NCBI GenBank assembly: GCA_015183035.1
Contig: JACZZP010000004.1
Span: forward strand, 1,116,001-1,180,000
Source: Meloidogyne chitwoodi
Taxonomy: Eukaryota; Nematoda; Chromadorea; Rhabditida; Meloidogynidae
Length of the DNA: 64,000 nt
Direction of reading: 5' to 3'
Shown here: positions 43,384 through 55,941 of the stretch, in pieces
How positions within the stretch are numbered: the stretch's first letter is position 1
Layout of the letters: each line of letters starts with the position of its first letter
The notes under the pieces: generated by a model
Told to the model about the DNA's origin: nothing
What the model saw: the letters and a program-made list of their open reading frames with translations, nothing else
The model's database searches: none
Translations under genes and position numbers: made by a program

Positions 43384-44049
43384 AATTATAAGTACACTGA
43401 TCAGCAAAACGTTTTGAACGATTTTTATTTTATAAAATTTAAAAATAAAATATTATTTATTTAAATACCATTTTTTGAAGAATTATCTTTTACATCATTA
43501 GATTTTAAATTTTAATGAGTAGGTAAAGTTTGGCCAACTGGTGCATTAAGTCCTTGCATTTTCTTCTTTTGCGAAGGTGGCATAGCAGCAAAACGATGAT
43601 TATATTTTGCCTTAATTAATTATATTTAATTTATTTAAATAAATTACAGTCCAAGAACCATCACCAATTTCTCCATCATTCAATTTTGCTACAAAGTTTA
43701 GTGCTTTTTCGCATCTAATAGATGTCTTTTTTGAATCCCATTTGCTTGTTATATAATAGAATGGTAAAGGACAGAAATTAGAACGACTATGAACAGAAGG
43801 AATTTCTGAAAAAAATATTTTAAAATAAAAAAACAATGATAACAAGTATTATTTTTAAGAAAAACATCCAGTTTGGAAAACATTATTTTGATGTACCGTA
43901 ATTACTCTAAAATAACTCCCAACTAAAATACTGAAATATTTAAATACACATTTTTGGATTTATAATATGCAATATTTCTTTTTCATTAAAAAATAAATTC
44001 CTATTTTAAACTTTATATACTTACCATTGTTTTGAATTGACTGATAGGC

Positions 44050-44549
44050 TGTTTTGCCTTTCAGTGTTTGAAATATGATATTTTCTTAATTTTACCAACG
44101 TATTTATATAATCCAAATTTTTTAATATTTAAATAAATTAAATTAAAAAAAGAAATAAAATAATTACAAAAGGGCAAATTTCTACCTATTTTTATTGTTT
44201 AGTTATTTTTTATAAATTATAAAATTTACTTATAATATTATTAATTTATTGCTAAAAGTACAATTTTAATTTTTTTATTAATACAGCTGATATTTTTATA
44301 AAAACATAAAAAATTTAAAAAATTAAATGCACTTTAATTAATGACTATTTTTAAATATTTATTTTATTAAATAAAAATTTTATTTTGCTCTTAAATGTAA
44401 TATTAAATAGTAAATTAATTTGTCATTTTGTTTTTTTAACTTTTAATTTATTTAAAAATAAATTTATAAATTGATTTAAGCTTTTATTTTTAGTAAAATT
44501 AATTTATAAATATTTAATTTAATAAAAGATATTATATATATATGTTATT
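44050..44549. other. AT-rich intergenic region
   Basis: No gene was seen. It is the upstream side of the protease gene and the downstream side of the Srsx-type receptor. Confidence 0.5.
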
Positions 44550-46059
44550 TTATTTATTTGGCATTACAATAACAGTTGTTGTTGTATTAATTACTTGTTT
44601 AATTCTAAATAATTTTAATAAAAATTGTTTAATTGTTTTATATTCTTTTTTATAAGCATTATTGTAGTCAATACTAAAATAAATAAATTAATTAATATTT
44701 AAATTAATTTTAAAATAATAAACCTATTTATATAAAGAATTGGAGCATTGCAAACAATTGCAATATTAATAATTAATAAAGGAATAATAGAATATAATGA
44801 TAATGTTAATACATTTGTTATTGTATTTGGATTTATAAATAATTTAAAGATTATTATACTTAAAATATAGAAAAATATATTAACAAAAATAATTAAAAAT
44901 AATGATCGATATATTTTTTTGCTCATATCATTTGTGGAAGAATTAACTACAAAACATTAAAATTAAATATGTATAAATTTAAAATGCTTTTTTAATAAAT
45001 TTTATTATTTTGTAATTTATTAAGATTAAAGTCTTATTCCCCTAAAAAAGCAATATAAAATAATTTTGTATAAAATTAATTATAAATTAATTTAATTTTA
45101 ACTTTTTTAAAGTTTAACAAATCTCTTAAATTACCTTTTCTAAAAATTATTATTAATCCAATAAAAATATAACAAATTATTCCAATCATTGTCATATATT
45201 GAAAAATTGACAAAATTATATAGTCTCTAGAGAGTATATAAAATATATTTACTAAACTTCCATTTACTAAAATAAAAGAATAATCATTTTTTGTTATTAT
45301 AATAATGTAGATTAATAAAAATATAAATAAAAATATTAAAATTAAATGTCCATAAATATATTTTCTTTTATTTATCGTTGAATAACTAAATAAATATTAA
45401 TTAATTATTTTTTATTAAATTTAAAAAAAATGTTAAAATTGGATCTATTATACTAAAGAATTAAGTTTATATATCTGGGACCTAAACATATAATAGATAG
45501 TATTATATATTTATAAGCTTTAAAGTAAGGAAAAGTTTTGAAAATTTTATATTAAAAAATAAATAATTATTTATTTTACTAAAAAGGAAATGCAGCAGCA
45601 AAAAGTCTGTCAATGCTTAAAGAATTAAATGTAAAAAGTCCACAATAATGTCCAGTAATTGAATAAAATTGAAATAAAATAGCTGTTCCAAATGGAATAT
45701 AATTAATTCCACTACTAGTAATTATTAATTGGAAAAAATTGCCAGATTGATGTAAAATTTCAAAAAATGAATTAATTGAAAGAAGAATGGCTGTATTACT
45801 TTTTAATGTATCATAATATTTTCTTAAATAAATAATAATTAAAATTAAATAATAATAAATTAATAATTTACCTATATTTAATTGTTATATAAATAATACT
45901 AAAATTAAATAAAATTCCAATAATTGAAATAAATGAATATATAATAGCTGGAAATATTAATTCAAATATTATTCCTTTATTTGTTAAATTAATTGGCTAA
46001 ATAATTATTTTATAATTAATTTTTATTTATTTAAAATTTAATACCTTAGGAACTTCCAT
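44550..46059 (-). CDS. Srsx-type serpentine chemoreceptor, second copy
   Basis: It has the same exon plan as the receptor at 24345-25810. A tiny first exon MEVPK (ATG 46057-46059) is followed by PINLTNKGIIFELIF with TM1 (SFISIIGILFNFSIIYITIKYR), LLSINSFFEILHQSGNFFQL, and FNSLSIDRLFAAAFPF at the end of TM3. TM4/TM5 segments follow, then MSKKIYRSLFLIIFVNIFFY, and TM7 with INIAIVCNAPILYINR. The tail ends TTTTVIVMPNK before TAA 44550-44552. Shared EILHQS and IDRL motifs with the other copy show paralogy. No lesion was seen. Confidence 0.85.
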
Positions 46060-46989
46060 TTTAAATTAAAATTGCTTTTTTATTTTAAAAATTTAAAATT
46101 AAAAAAATTTTTTCATAGAAGAAAGGAAGGAAATAGAAAAATTATCTTAAATATAAATATTATTAATCAGACAAAAATTGAAATTTATTTTTTAAAATAT
46201 ATTAAATATTTTATATAAAATTATTTAGTAAAATATTATTTATTATATACTTATTTATGTTAATTAAATTTTAATAAAAAATGTGGCAAATATCTTTAAT
46301 TTTTTAATTATCTGCCAATTTGTCTAGAAAAATTTTTTTAAATTTAAAATGTAAAAAATATTTTTGAGTGAAATATGTACTTTTTTTCTATTTTTTTCTA
46401 AGAATTAAAAAAAAATTAATTTGATATTTTAATATTCAAAAAATATATTTAACACCTGCTATTTTGCCGAATAAATAATAATAATATTATTAAATCAAAG
46501 TCCATAACCCAGAATTTTAAAAATCTCTTTCTTTAAGCAGGAATATTTCTAAATTTCAATTTTCGAGTTTTTGTTTCGATTTTGTTTAAATAGCCAAATT
46601 AATCCCGAAAAATCCGGCCAAATCAGTTCCAACTCTATTCATAAATTACCTAACTCTGGAAAAATACTGTTAATTAATTTTGTCATTTAAATAGTAAATC
46701 TTTGGATATTCTGTCTGGCACTTTCTATTATTTTCCTATTATTCTATTAATTTTCGAATAATATAAGTAAATCTAATAAATTCTTTTTCTTTTCTTTTTT
46801 TAAATCATGTGACAGTTTAATGTTTTAAATTCTTTTTTTTTTGGTTATCAGTTCAAAAGGTCTTCTATTATTCATAATTTTTTTTCTTTTTTTTTGCAAA
46901 TATATTTAATTTTATCTAAAAAATTTGATAAAAATTCTTAAAAATTAAAAAGTTTTGTTCAATTTAATTTTTCCGAATTAATTAAAAAA
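46060..46989. other. Divergent intergenic region between receptor and carboxypeptidase
   Basis: This AT-rich region separates two genes transcribed away from each other, so it should contain both promoters. No specific motif was resolved. Confidence 0.5.
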
Positions 46990-49523
46990 ATGAATTTTAT
47001 TAATTTATTTTTTATATATACTAGTATTTTATTTATTTTTATTTTAAATGATTGCTTAAGTCAAGAATTTAAAACAGAAAATATTAATAAAATAAATAAA
47101 GATTATAAAATAATTAATCTTCCTGGTTTAGAATTTGAACCTAATTTTGATCATTATTCAGGTTAATTTATTATTTTTATTTAAGATAAGTAGGTATAAT
47201 TTTAGAAGGAAATGAGGATTTTAATTTGGGAAATAATTTTAGAGTTTATTAATTTGGTAGTGCGAACTTTGCGGACGCCCACAAAAGCTTACAAAGAAAT
47301 TTATTTATTTCCTTTTTAAGGACCAATTGCTACAAAATAATTTATTTAATAACTTTGTAGCATGGTACTAAACTATATCCAAGTTTTAGTTTGAGTCCAG
47401 AACTTTGGTCCGGAAGTTTCGACCTGCCATAAATATAATTTAAAATTAATATTAATATTATATTTATTTATTAAAAAAAGGTTATTTACAAGTATCAACT
47501 TTTCATTATCTTCATTATTGGTTTGTTACCTCACAAAATGATCCAAAAAATGATCCAATTGTTTAATTAATTTAAAAATTAATTAAAATTATTTTTAAAA
47601 AAGATTTTTTGGTTTAATGGAGGCCCTGGCTGTTCATCAATGGATGGTTTATTAAAAGAAATGGGCCCTTATTTAATTAATTCTGATGGCCGTTCTTTAA
47701 GATTAAATAAATATTCTTGGAATATGAATGCTTCTGTTGTATATATTGAATCACCTGTTGGTGTTGGATATTCTTATTCTAAAGCTTGGTCATTAATTGA
47801 AATTGATGATAAACAAGTTAATTATTTTTAAAAAATAAAATTAAAAATATTTTTAGACTGCTTTAGAAAATTATGAAGCAATTAAACAATTTTTTATTAA
47901 ATATCCTTCATTTCGTAATAATTATTTATTTATAAGTGGAGAATCTTATGCTGGTGTTTATGTTCCTTCATTAACTGCATTAATTGTTGATGGACAATCT
48001 AAATATCCACTTAAATTAACTGTATAAATTATATTAATTTTTATTAAAAAATAATAATTTTATTTTTAAATATTTTAAAATTAAGGGAATGATGATTGGT
48101 AATGGTTATATGAATGCTAAATTAGATATAGACACTCTTGTTAAATTTGCTTATTCTCATGGTTTAGTAGATGAAAAACTTTGGGAATTATTAAGAGAAG
48201 AATGTTGTAATGGATGTTTTGGTAAATTAATTATATATAAATTTTAATAAAATAATAATTTAAAATAGATGGTTGTGATTTAAGCAGATTACAAGGTTTT
48301 TGTAATGAAAAAGTAAATTTTTATTTTTAACTTTATTATTTTTTTATTTTTCTAAAAATTAAAAAATTCTTTCTGAGATTTTATCAATTATTTTAACTTT
48401 TTTTTTTTGAAAAAATTTAAAAATAAAGGTAGAAGAAATTATAGAATTTGTTTGGCATGGAGGATTAAATCCATATGATTTATATAGAGATTGTGGTAAT
48501 TAATTAAAAAATAAATATTTTTAATTATTTTTTTTTAATTTATAGATGCTTTTTCTACTTTAAATTCTCCAAAAATGCATGTAATAAAACGTGGTTTAAT
48601 TCCTGCAAAAATATTTAAAAAAATAATGAATAAAAAAATTAAAAAAAGAAATACTAAAGAAGCTCGTTTTCTTAGCATTGTAATAATTTAATTTATTTTA
48701 AATTTTAATAAAATAGTAAATAAAAAATAATAATATTAAAATTAATTAGATTAATTCAAATATTGTAAATGAAATAGAAGAATCAAATAATAACACAGAT
48801 CCAGGAGTGCCATGTTTAGATGGTAATAATATTTAATAATAATATTTAATTTATTTTTAATTTATTTATTAGATTCTGATGCTACAAAATATATGAATTT
48901 AAAAGAAGGTAAAATTAATTTATTTTTTAAAATATAAATATTTATTTTAGTTCGTAAAGCATTAAATATTCCTTCACATTTGGGTAATTGGAGAATATGT
49001 AATGAAGATGTTAGCAATAATTATAAACAAATTTATAGTTTATTTATAATTTAAAAAATAATATTTATTTAAAATTAGCTGATATGTCTCCATTTGTTAA
49101 AAAAATATTAAAAGCTAATGTCAAAACATTACTTTATTATGGAGATACTGACATGGCTTGTAATTTTCTTTTGGGACAAAAATTTGCTTCTCAACTTGGT
49201 TTTAAAGTAATATAAATACTTTTTAATTAAATAAAATTTATAAATTAAGGTAATAATGGATTCTAAGCCATGGAGAGTTAATGGACAAATTGCTGGATTA
49301 AAAACAAAATATACAAATGGACTAACATTTATTACAGGTTTTTCTAAAAAATTATTAAAATTATTAAAATAAAAATATATTAATTGTTTTTTAGTTAGAG
49401 GATCAGGACATATGGTAAATTAATTCATTTATATTTTTTTAAATATTTTTAAAGGTACCAGAATGGAAAGGTCCACAAATATTTTATGCAATACAAAAAT
49501 TTTTAAGTTATGGCGAAGTATGA
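46990..49523 (+). CDS. Serine carboxypeptidase (family S10, cathepsin A-like), secreted
   Basis: An exopeptidase removing C-terminal residues, expected in lysosomes, gut lumen or secretions. It starts at ATG 46990 with a signal peptide ([19 protein letters not shown]). Following exons give [17 protein letters not shown] and [15 protein letters not shown], then [21 protein letters not shown] with the oxyanion motif, [17 protein letters not shown], and [15 protein letters not shown] with the nucleophile Ser. Later come [14 protein letters not shown], a Cys-rich insert, [12 protein letters not shown] with the catalytic Asp, and [14 protein letters not shown] with the catalytic His. The stop is at 49521-49523. 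About 14 short introns are present; the first (about 47163-47480) carries an unclassified insertion. All catalytic residues are intact. Confidence 0.95.
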
Positions 49524-49907
49524 GAAAAATAAAAATATTTGTTGTTTATAATAAATAAATAAATATTTGTTTGTTATTAATAATTTTAAATTTGGTTAAA
49601 AAGATTTAAATTTTGTTGTTAAAGTTAAAAAAATTTAAAATAATTTAATTATTAAAAAATTAAAAAATAATAAATATCTAAAATAATTTTTGAACATTTA
49701 ATTATTAATTTAATATCAAAAATAAATTTAAATAATTTTTTTTAATATTTTATTTAATTTTAAAGAAAAATAAAATCAATCAATTATTTATTGTTAAAAT
49801 ATATAAAATTATAAAATTGATATAATTCTACTAAATTTTTTAAAAATTCCACCTATAGGAGAATATTAACCTTTATTTTTTAATAAATTTATAAAAAGAA
49901 ATTAATT
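49524..49907. other. Intergenic region between convergent genes
   Basis: AT-rich region between the 3' ends of the carboxypeptidase and the Srd/Str-type receptor. Nothing else was seen. Confidence 0.5.
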
Positions 49908-51131
49908 TTATAAAATTGGTACAATTTTATTTAAATTATTAAAAACAAAAATTCTATAGGGTTTATTTGTTAAAATACAAATAATTGGATTAAATAAGGG
50001 TATTTGATGAATAAAAATATTTAAAATAAATTGTATATAAAATGTAATTGTATTTATTTCAACAGTTTGGTTACAATCAATATTAACAGAATAAATAGCA
50101 ATAAAACCAAAGATAGATGTTACAATGAAACTCATAAATGGAATAATTGCCTTAAATAAAACGTTTATATATAAAAATTATTTTAAATTTAAAAATAACA
50201 CAAATTATTTTAAATTTATACCAAAATAATTAAATTTTTTGTAAGTTGTTTAACATAATTTTTCATTTGAGAATTATCAAATGTGTGATTATTAACATAT
50301 TTAACCATTTTATTTCCAGTAATAATTATTATACAAAATGGAATTATTACAAAAAATGTAGGTGAAATTGTATACAATATTTTAAATAAAATAGTTGTCT
50401 GTAAATTAAAAAATATTTAAATTATTATAATTTATATTTTTAAATTATTTTTGTTTTTCATAATTTAATAAAAAATACTTTTCTACAAGGGTCATAAACT
50501 TGAAATATTATTAAATTATTAATTAAATATTGTTGTTGATTTTCTACAATATTAAAATACTCATAAGGTAAATTAGATAATAAAAGAATAATTAAATATA
50601 ATAAAACAATAAATAAAGCAATAATCATCATTAATGTATATTTAATTAATCCAATTGTTAAATTACTAAAAATTAATTAATCTAATTAAAATAAAATAAA
50701 AACAACTAAACTAATTTAATAATAAATATCTATAAATAAATTGTACAGCCAAACCATTAATATTAAAAAAATAAATTAAGTGCCAAATAATACTATGAAT
50801 ATAAAAATATATTTTATCATTTCCTATTATATTAATTAATAATCCTGTTTGTATTGTATAATACACAGTTCCATTATTATTAAATATAAAAGACTTTAAT
50901 AAAATTAAATTAAAAAATAATTAATTTAATTTATTTTACCGGCAGTCCAAAAATTTGAATAATTAAAAAACTAATATCTAAAAGACAATTTTGAATAAGA
51001 ATACGACTATGATGAAACATTTCTTTTGGAGTTTTAAATAAAATAAGCCAAATTAAAAATAAATTTAAAAATAATCCAAAAATAATACAAATCCAATAAT
51101 CAAATTGAGAAATTATTTGAACTAATGTCAT
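49908..51131 (-). CDS. Srd/Str-type serpentine chemoreceptor
   Basis: It starts MTLVQIISQFDYWICIIFG at ATG 51129-51131, and the first exon carries LFLIWLILFKTPKEM and SRILIQNCLLDISFLI, the classic TM1/TM2 pattern of the Str superfamily. Later exons give IYFYIHSIIWHLIYF, a TM4 region, YDPCRKTTILFKIL, ISPTFFVIPFCIIIITGNKM and KNYVKQLTKNLII, then AIIPFMSFIVTSIFGF. The final TM7 reads HQIPLFNPIICILTNKPYR, the NP...KPYR hallmark shared by Srd and related families. The stop is at 49908-49910. Splices are GT-AG and in phase where checked. The ligand is unknown. Confidence 0.85.
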
Positions 51132-51891
51132 ATTTTGATTTATTTAAAATAAAATTAAAAAATATTTTTAATAAAATAAAAATACTTATATACCTTTTGA
51201 ACAACTTATTATGCTTATATTGAACTTTAAAACTAATTTTAAAAAGTTTAAATAACCAAATTATAATCAAATAATAGCTAAATGCTCCAACTTGGGCATT
51301 AAGATTATTTACTTTATAAAATAACAATTTTTAAACCAAAAATCGTTTCATCACTTTCAGATGTAAATTGAATAATTGCCAGAATTTTTATTATTTAAAT
51401 TTTTTTATATTTTAAATAAATTTAATTTAAAGGACAAATTAATTTACATAAATTTTTAAAAATAATTAAAAAAAAAGATTTATTCAAAAATTAAAATATT
51501 TAATAAAATATTATTAATAATGTGAAAACAAATTAAATAATTTTTTATTATGTTTAAAGAGAATATTTAAATAAATAAATTTTTAATTAATTTAAATATT
51601 TGTTTAATATAAGTGTCAAATGAAATTATTTTATAAGAAAAAATTAATTATTAAAAAATAAACAGATGTTTCTTATGAAAGAGTTAATAATATATTTTAT
51701 TATTTTAATTTTATTCAAGTAAATATTTAAATGTACTTTACAATTTAAATAATAAATAAATAAATAAATAAATATTTTTTGGTAATAAATATATTCTTTT
51801 ATTATTATTTTTAAAATTTAAAAGAGTCCTCTACTAAATTCTACTATAAATGTATTTTATTTTTTTAATTTAATTATTTTTTTCTTCTAAA
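51132..51891. other. AT-rich intergenic region
   Basis: No gene was seen. It includes the upstream region of the Srd/Str-type receptor. Confidence 0.5.
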
Positions 51892-54800
51892 TTAATTAAT
51901 TTTATTTTTATTTTTGTCAAAAAGAATATTTAATTTTTTATTAAATTCTTCTTGATATTTTATAATTGAATACCTTAATTTATAAATTATTATTATTATT
52001 ATTATAATTAATTAATTAATTAAAATAAAATTTACTCTTTATTAATTAAATTATTTAAATATTTAATTTTCTCATCAAATCCAAATTCATTTATTTTAAT
52101 TATCTAAAATTATTATTTATTTAATTTAATTAAATTAATTTTACCTCTTTAATATAATTATTATTAAATATTATTTTATTATTAATATTTATTAAAATAT
52201 TTAAAATTTCCCATAAATTAATTAATTGTTTAATTTTATTTGAAAAATTATAATTTTGTTCTATATTTTCAATATTTTTAACTAAAAATAAGGTAAATTT
52301 ATTATTTATTAAATGTCCATTTTTATTATAATATTTTCCTTTTTTCTTATTAAAAAAATTTAAAAATAAATTTTCTTCTTCTTTAAATTTATTTAAAATA
52401 TTTAATTCAAATAATTTAATATTTTTATTAAAAATTAATATATTTTGTTTATTAAATAATTCTTCATATTCTAATAAATTAATTAAAAAAATTAATGATT
52501 CTTTTATTTCTTTATTTTCTTTAAAAAAATAAAATTAATTAATTAATTAAATTAATTTAAAAATACCATTAAATTGATTTAATAATTGTTCTAATTTTAA
52601 AGAAAATGTTTCCTCCTCTTTTACTTCTTTAATTTCATTTTTATTATTAATTTGACTATTTTCTGACTAAAAAATATAAATTAAAAAAAATATATTTAAA
52701 TTTTAGTATTACTTTAATATTTATTTTTTCATTTATTTTTAATTTTTTATTTTGAATTTCTTCATTTATTTGCCTTTTATCAACACCATAAAAATCTTTT
52801 ATTTCATCATCTAAAATATAATAAATTAATTTAAATATTTAATTTATTTATCTACTTTTTGTTGAATAAAAATTTTTCTTCAAATTATTAAATTCTAATT
52901 TACAATTTTTACAAAGTATATTTTTATTTAAAAATATATTTATAATTTTTTGTTTACGTAAATTTCTTTCTAATTTAAAAATATTTCTATCATTTTTTTC
53001 AATTTCTTTTTTTATACATTCTTTAAAATTATCTTTATTTAAAATTATTTTATTATTATTTTTTATTTTATTTTCTTTAATTAAATTAAATATATTTTCA
53101 GTACATTGCTTCATTAAAAATAAATATTTTAAATGAATTTCATAATTATCAATTGAATAACCATTTGGATTTAGAAATATTTCCTTTATTTAATTTTAGA
53201 ATTAATTTTAATGTTTTATTGTTAAATAAAATTAATTTAATTTTTAAAGAACAATAATTATTATTTAAAATATTATTAAATAAATAAAATAATTTTTTAA
53301 AAATTTCTTTAAAATTTTTTCGAAACCACCGATTCCCAGGAATTTCATTTAAATTACTAAGGAAGGCCCAGTGTTTTTTGCAATATTAGATGGGATGGTT
53401 TATTTTCAAAATTGCATTGTAATTATTAAATAAAAGAATTAAAATGAGATTTGTTTAAATATTTTATTAGAAAATTTAAAGAATTATTTTTTAATTTTTA
53501 AGCTAAATTTTAGACTTTTAATTAAATATAAATATAATTAAAACCTCCATTTCCTCTTCAATATCTTCATCTTCAATTTCTTCAAAATTTAAAACAAATT
53601 CTTTTAAAAAATTATTTCCTTCCAAATAATTTTCAAAAATTGTTTCCCATATATATTTTATTAAAAAAATTCCATCTAAAAAATAAATAATTAAAAATTA
53701 AATTTAAAAAAATAAATCATATTTTTATCTTCTTTTATTTCCATTTTATTACAAAAAGGCTTCAAACACCATTTTAAAAATTTATTTTTTATTTTAATTG
53801 TTTCATTATCATCTTTTTTTTCTTCTTCTAAAAAATATTTTTTAATATTTATTAAAATTATAAAAAAATATTTTACCAATTTCATCAAAATTAAGTGATT
53901 TATACCATTCTTTATAAATAAAAAAATCAATAACATTTCTTATTCTCCATTTCTGATATTTATTCCCTTTAATAAGAGCTTTATTAAATAAATCTAATAA
54001 GCATTCTTGAATATCATTATCTTCTTTTAATTTAAAAAAAATAATAAAAATATTTTTAAAAAAATTACCTAATTTAATTAAATATTCTGGAAATCTTTCT
54101 TGTAAAAGAATCATTCGTAATGTTCCAAATATAGAAGCTAAATTTGCAATTTGATATTTAGAAGTAGAAGATCTTAATTATTATTTTTTTTAAATTAATT
54201 TTAAATTTAATTCTACACTAGAGTTAGGAACGGGATCGGGTCCCGATCCCGTTTCCCGATTTCCCGATCCCTTTTCCCGGTTTTTTTGAGAAACCGGGAT
54301 GAAAACGGGATCGGGAATACCCGGTTTTCCCGGTTCGGGTCCCGGCCGGTCATTAAATTTCCAATTCCCGGTCATTTTTCCCGGTTTCCCGGTTTTCCCG
54401 GTCGGGACCCGGTGATTTTTGGAACTGGAAAAAAGCGGGAATTCCCGATTTTCCCGGTCCGGGATCCCTCCCGGTCGTTCCATTCTAAAATTTCCCGATT
54501 CCCGATCCCGATTTTTACAAAATTCCTAACTCTATTCTACACTTTGGAATATTTTAGAACTTTTAAAATAATTATAATAATTTTATTAGTTTTTAATTTA
54601 AATTAATTTACTCCAAAAATTTTTGTAAAGATTTCCTTTCATTAATTAAATATTTAAAGAAAACAATGTAATTAGTATCCCAAATTTCTTCTTGATATTC
54701 ACCAAGTATTTCGTCAAATTTAGAAATATCAATTTGCCAACAATTTATTTCAGGTAATTTTTTATAATTTTTACCAAAAACTTTCTCTTTTAATTGATCA

Positions 54801-55262
54801 TTATATTTTCTTTTAAATGAAATTAAATAGCAAAGTGCTGCCTCATAAGGAATAAATAAAGGATTTCTACAGGATTGACGAAGAAAAAATCTTTTATTTA
54901 TTAAAAATATATTTATTTATTTAAATAAAAACCCAATATTCCTCCCAGGCTCATTTCTGTCCATTGCTAGGTCAATCAAAAATATATAAGAAATTATAGA
55001 AATTTTAAGATATATTTTACGACATTTAAAAATATTATTTGTTGTTAAAATTAATTCTTTATATAATTTTTCTAAAATTATTTGTGTTGAACCATTTAAT
55101 GAATTATTAAGAAAATTAATTGAATTATAAATATCACAAATTCCTTTAAATATTTTTAAATAAAATATTTTTAATTTTAAATTGCTAACCTTCAAGTGGA
55201 TTTAGAAATGTATTTATTTTATTAATTGATATTAATAATATTATTATTATAAAAATAAACAT
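51892..55262 (-). CDS. Unrecognised secreted protein, Lys/Asn/Ile-rich
   Basis: It starts at ATG 55260-55262 with a clear signal peptide (MFIFIIIILLISINKINTF). After a short intron, GICDIYNSINFLNNSLNG and a segment with DLAMDRNEPGRNIG follow. Further exons give LRQSCRNPLFIPYEAALCYL, NCWQIDISKFDEILGEYQEE and KYLINERKSLQKFLE. Exons at about 53700-54110 contain ILLQERFPEYLIKLG and KWRIRNVIDFFIYKEWYKSL. The last part (51892-53114) is strongly Lys/Asn-rich and probably coiled, with a CKNCK motif at about 52890. The stop is TAA 51892-51894. The 316-bp MITE at 54219-54534 lies in an intron. I recognise no domain. It could be two genes, since the section around 53115-53520 was not joined with certainty. 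Confidence 0.55.
54219..54534. mobile_element. 316-bp CCCGG-rich MITE, 8-bp TSD
   Basis: The inverted ends are TAGAGTTAGGAA, flanked by perfect 8-bp copies TTCTACAC (54211-54218 and 54535-54542). The interior is built from repeated ATCCCG / CCCGGTTTTCCCGG words, far more GC-rich than its surroundings and almost stop-free in several frames, which explains apparent Pro/Gly-rich frames on both strands. Non-coding; hAT-like by duplication length. Confidence 0.88.
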
Positions 55263-55941
55263 TATTTTTATTATTTATTTTTTGTCAAATAATTTTTTAA
55301 ATAAAAAATTTAATTAAATAATTAATAAAACATTTATTTATTTGTCTGTAAATAAAGTGCAAATTTTAAAATGAAGAAATTTAAATATATTTCATAATTT
55401 AATGTTGAAAAATTAAATTTTAATATTACGTGAATTTATTAAAATATTTCGGAAAATTTTAAAAAATGTTATTCTTTTAATTATTGATTTGGAGAATTAA
55501 AACATTAAATTAATAAAAAAATATAATAAATTACCCAAAAAATCCTATAAATATTTAATTTTCATTTTCTAGTATTAAAAACTATTCTAAATATTCTCAA
55601 ACGTATTTATAGAATTTAAATTTCAAATTATTAAAAAATTTTTTTTAATATGTATATTTATCTATTATATTAAATGAGTTTTTGTTTACATTAAAAAAGT
55701 GCATTTTTCTTCTTTTTTAAAAGAGAATCTCCTAAACGCTCGTTTTTATAAGTATGTATTAATTTAAAAATAAAATATAAATATTTTTTATTTAAATTTT
55801 TTTATTTCCCATAGCTGAAGGCAACTATATACTTTGATTTTAAATTAATTTTTTAAATTAAAATAATATAAATAACATTCTTTTTAAAAATTTTATTACT
55901 AAAAAATATTAATAATAAAAAAAATATTTATTTAATTTAAA
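55263..55941. other. AT-rich intergenic region
   Basis: Lies between the secreted-protein gene start and the Rh gene end; no feature was seen. Confidence 0.5.

Larger units (their letters stand above)
41345..44037 (-). pseudogene. Cathepsin B-like cysteine protease gene, disrupted
   Basis: Minus-strand exons encode a C1A protease. A propeptide-like part (IGDGSWTAKYNHRFAAM, 43620-43800) precedes the mature start FDSRSQWPQC, then IRDQSTCGDCWAVASG with the catalytic Cys, MSCTPNTFGCSGGWPLYAWQ, a short occluding-loop-like region lacking the His pair, GGHAIRLIGWG with the catalytic His, and INSWNVEFGMNG with the catalytic Asn. The usual NSWGxxWGxxGYF is altered here. The stop is at 41345-41347. 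Two lesions are seen: a 1,026-bp transposon inside the exon that encodes FDSRSQW, and an in-frame TAA after QTLPTH near 43515. The 5' start is unresolved. An intact allele may exist elsewhere. Confidence 0.75.

Noticed and set aside
43216..43407. Minus-strand 63-codon frame rich in Arg/Thr/Asp
   Set aside because: It covers the other GTCTCGG-repeat arm of the same element.
54190..54606. Pro/Gly/Arg-rich open frames on both strands
   Set aside because: They are produced by CCCGG-word low complexity inside a MITE with clear ends and target duplication; not genes.
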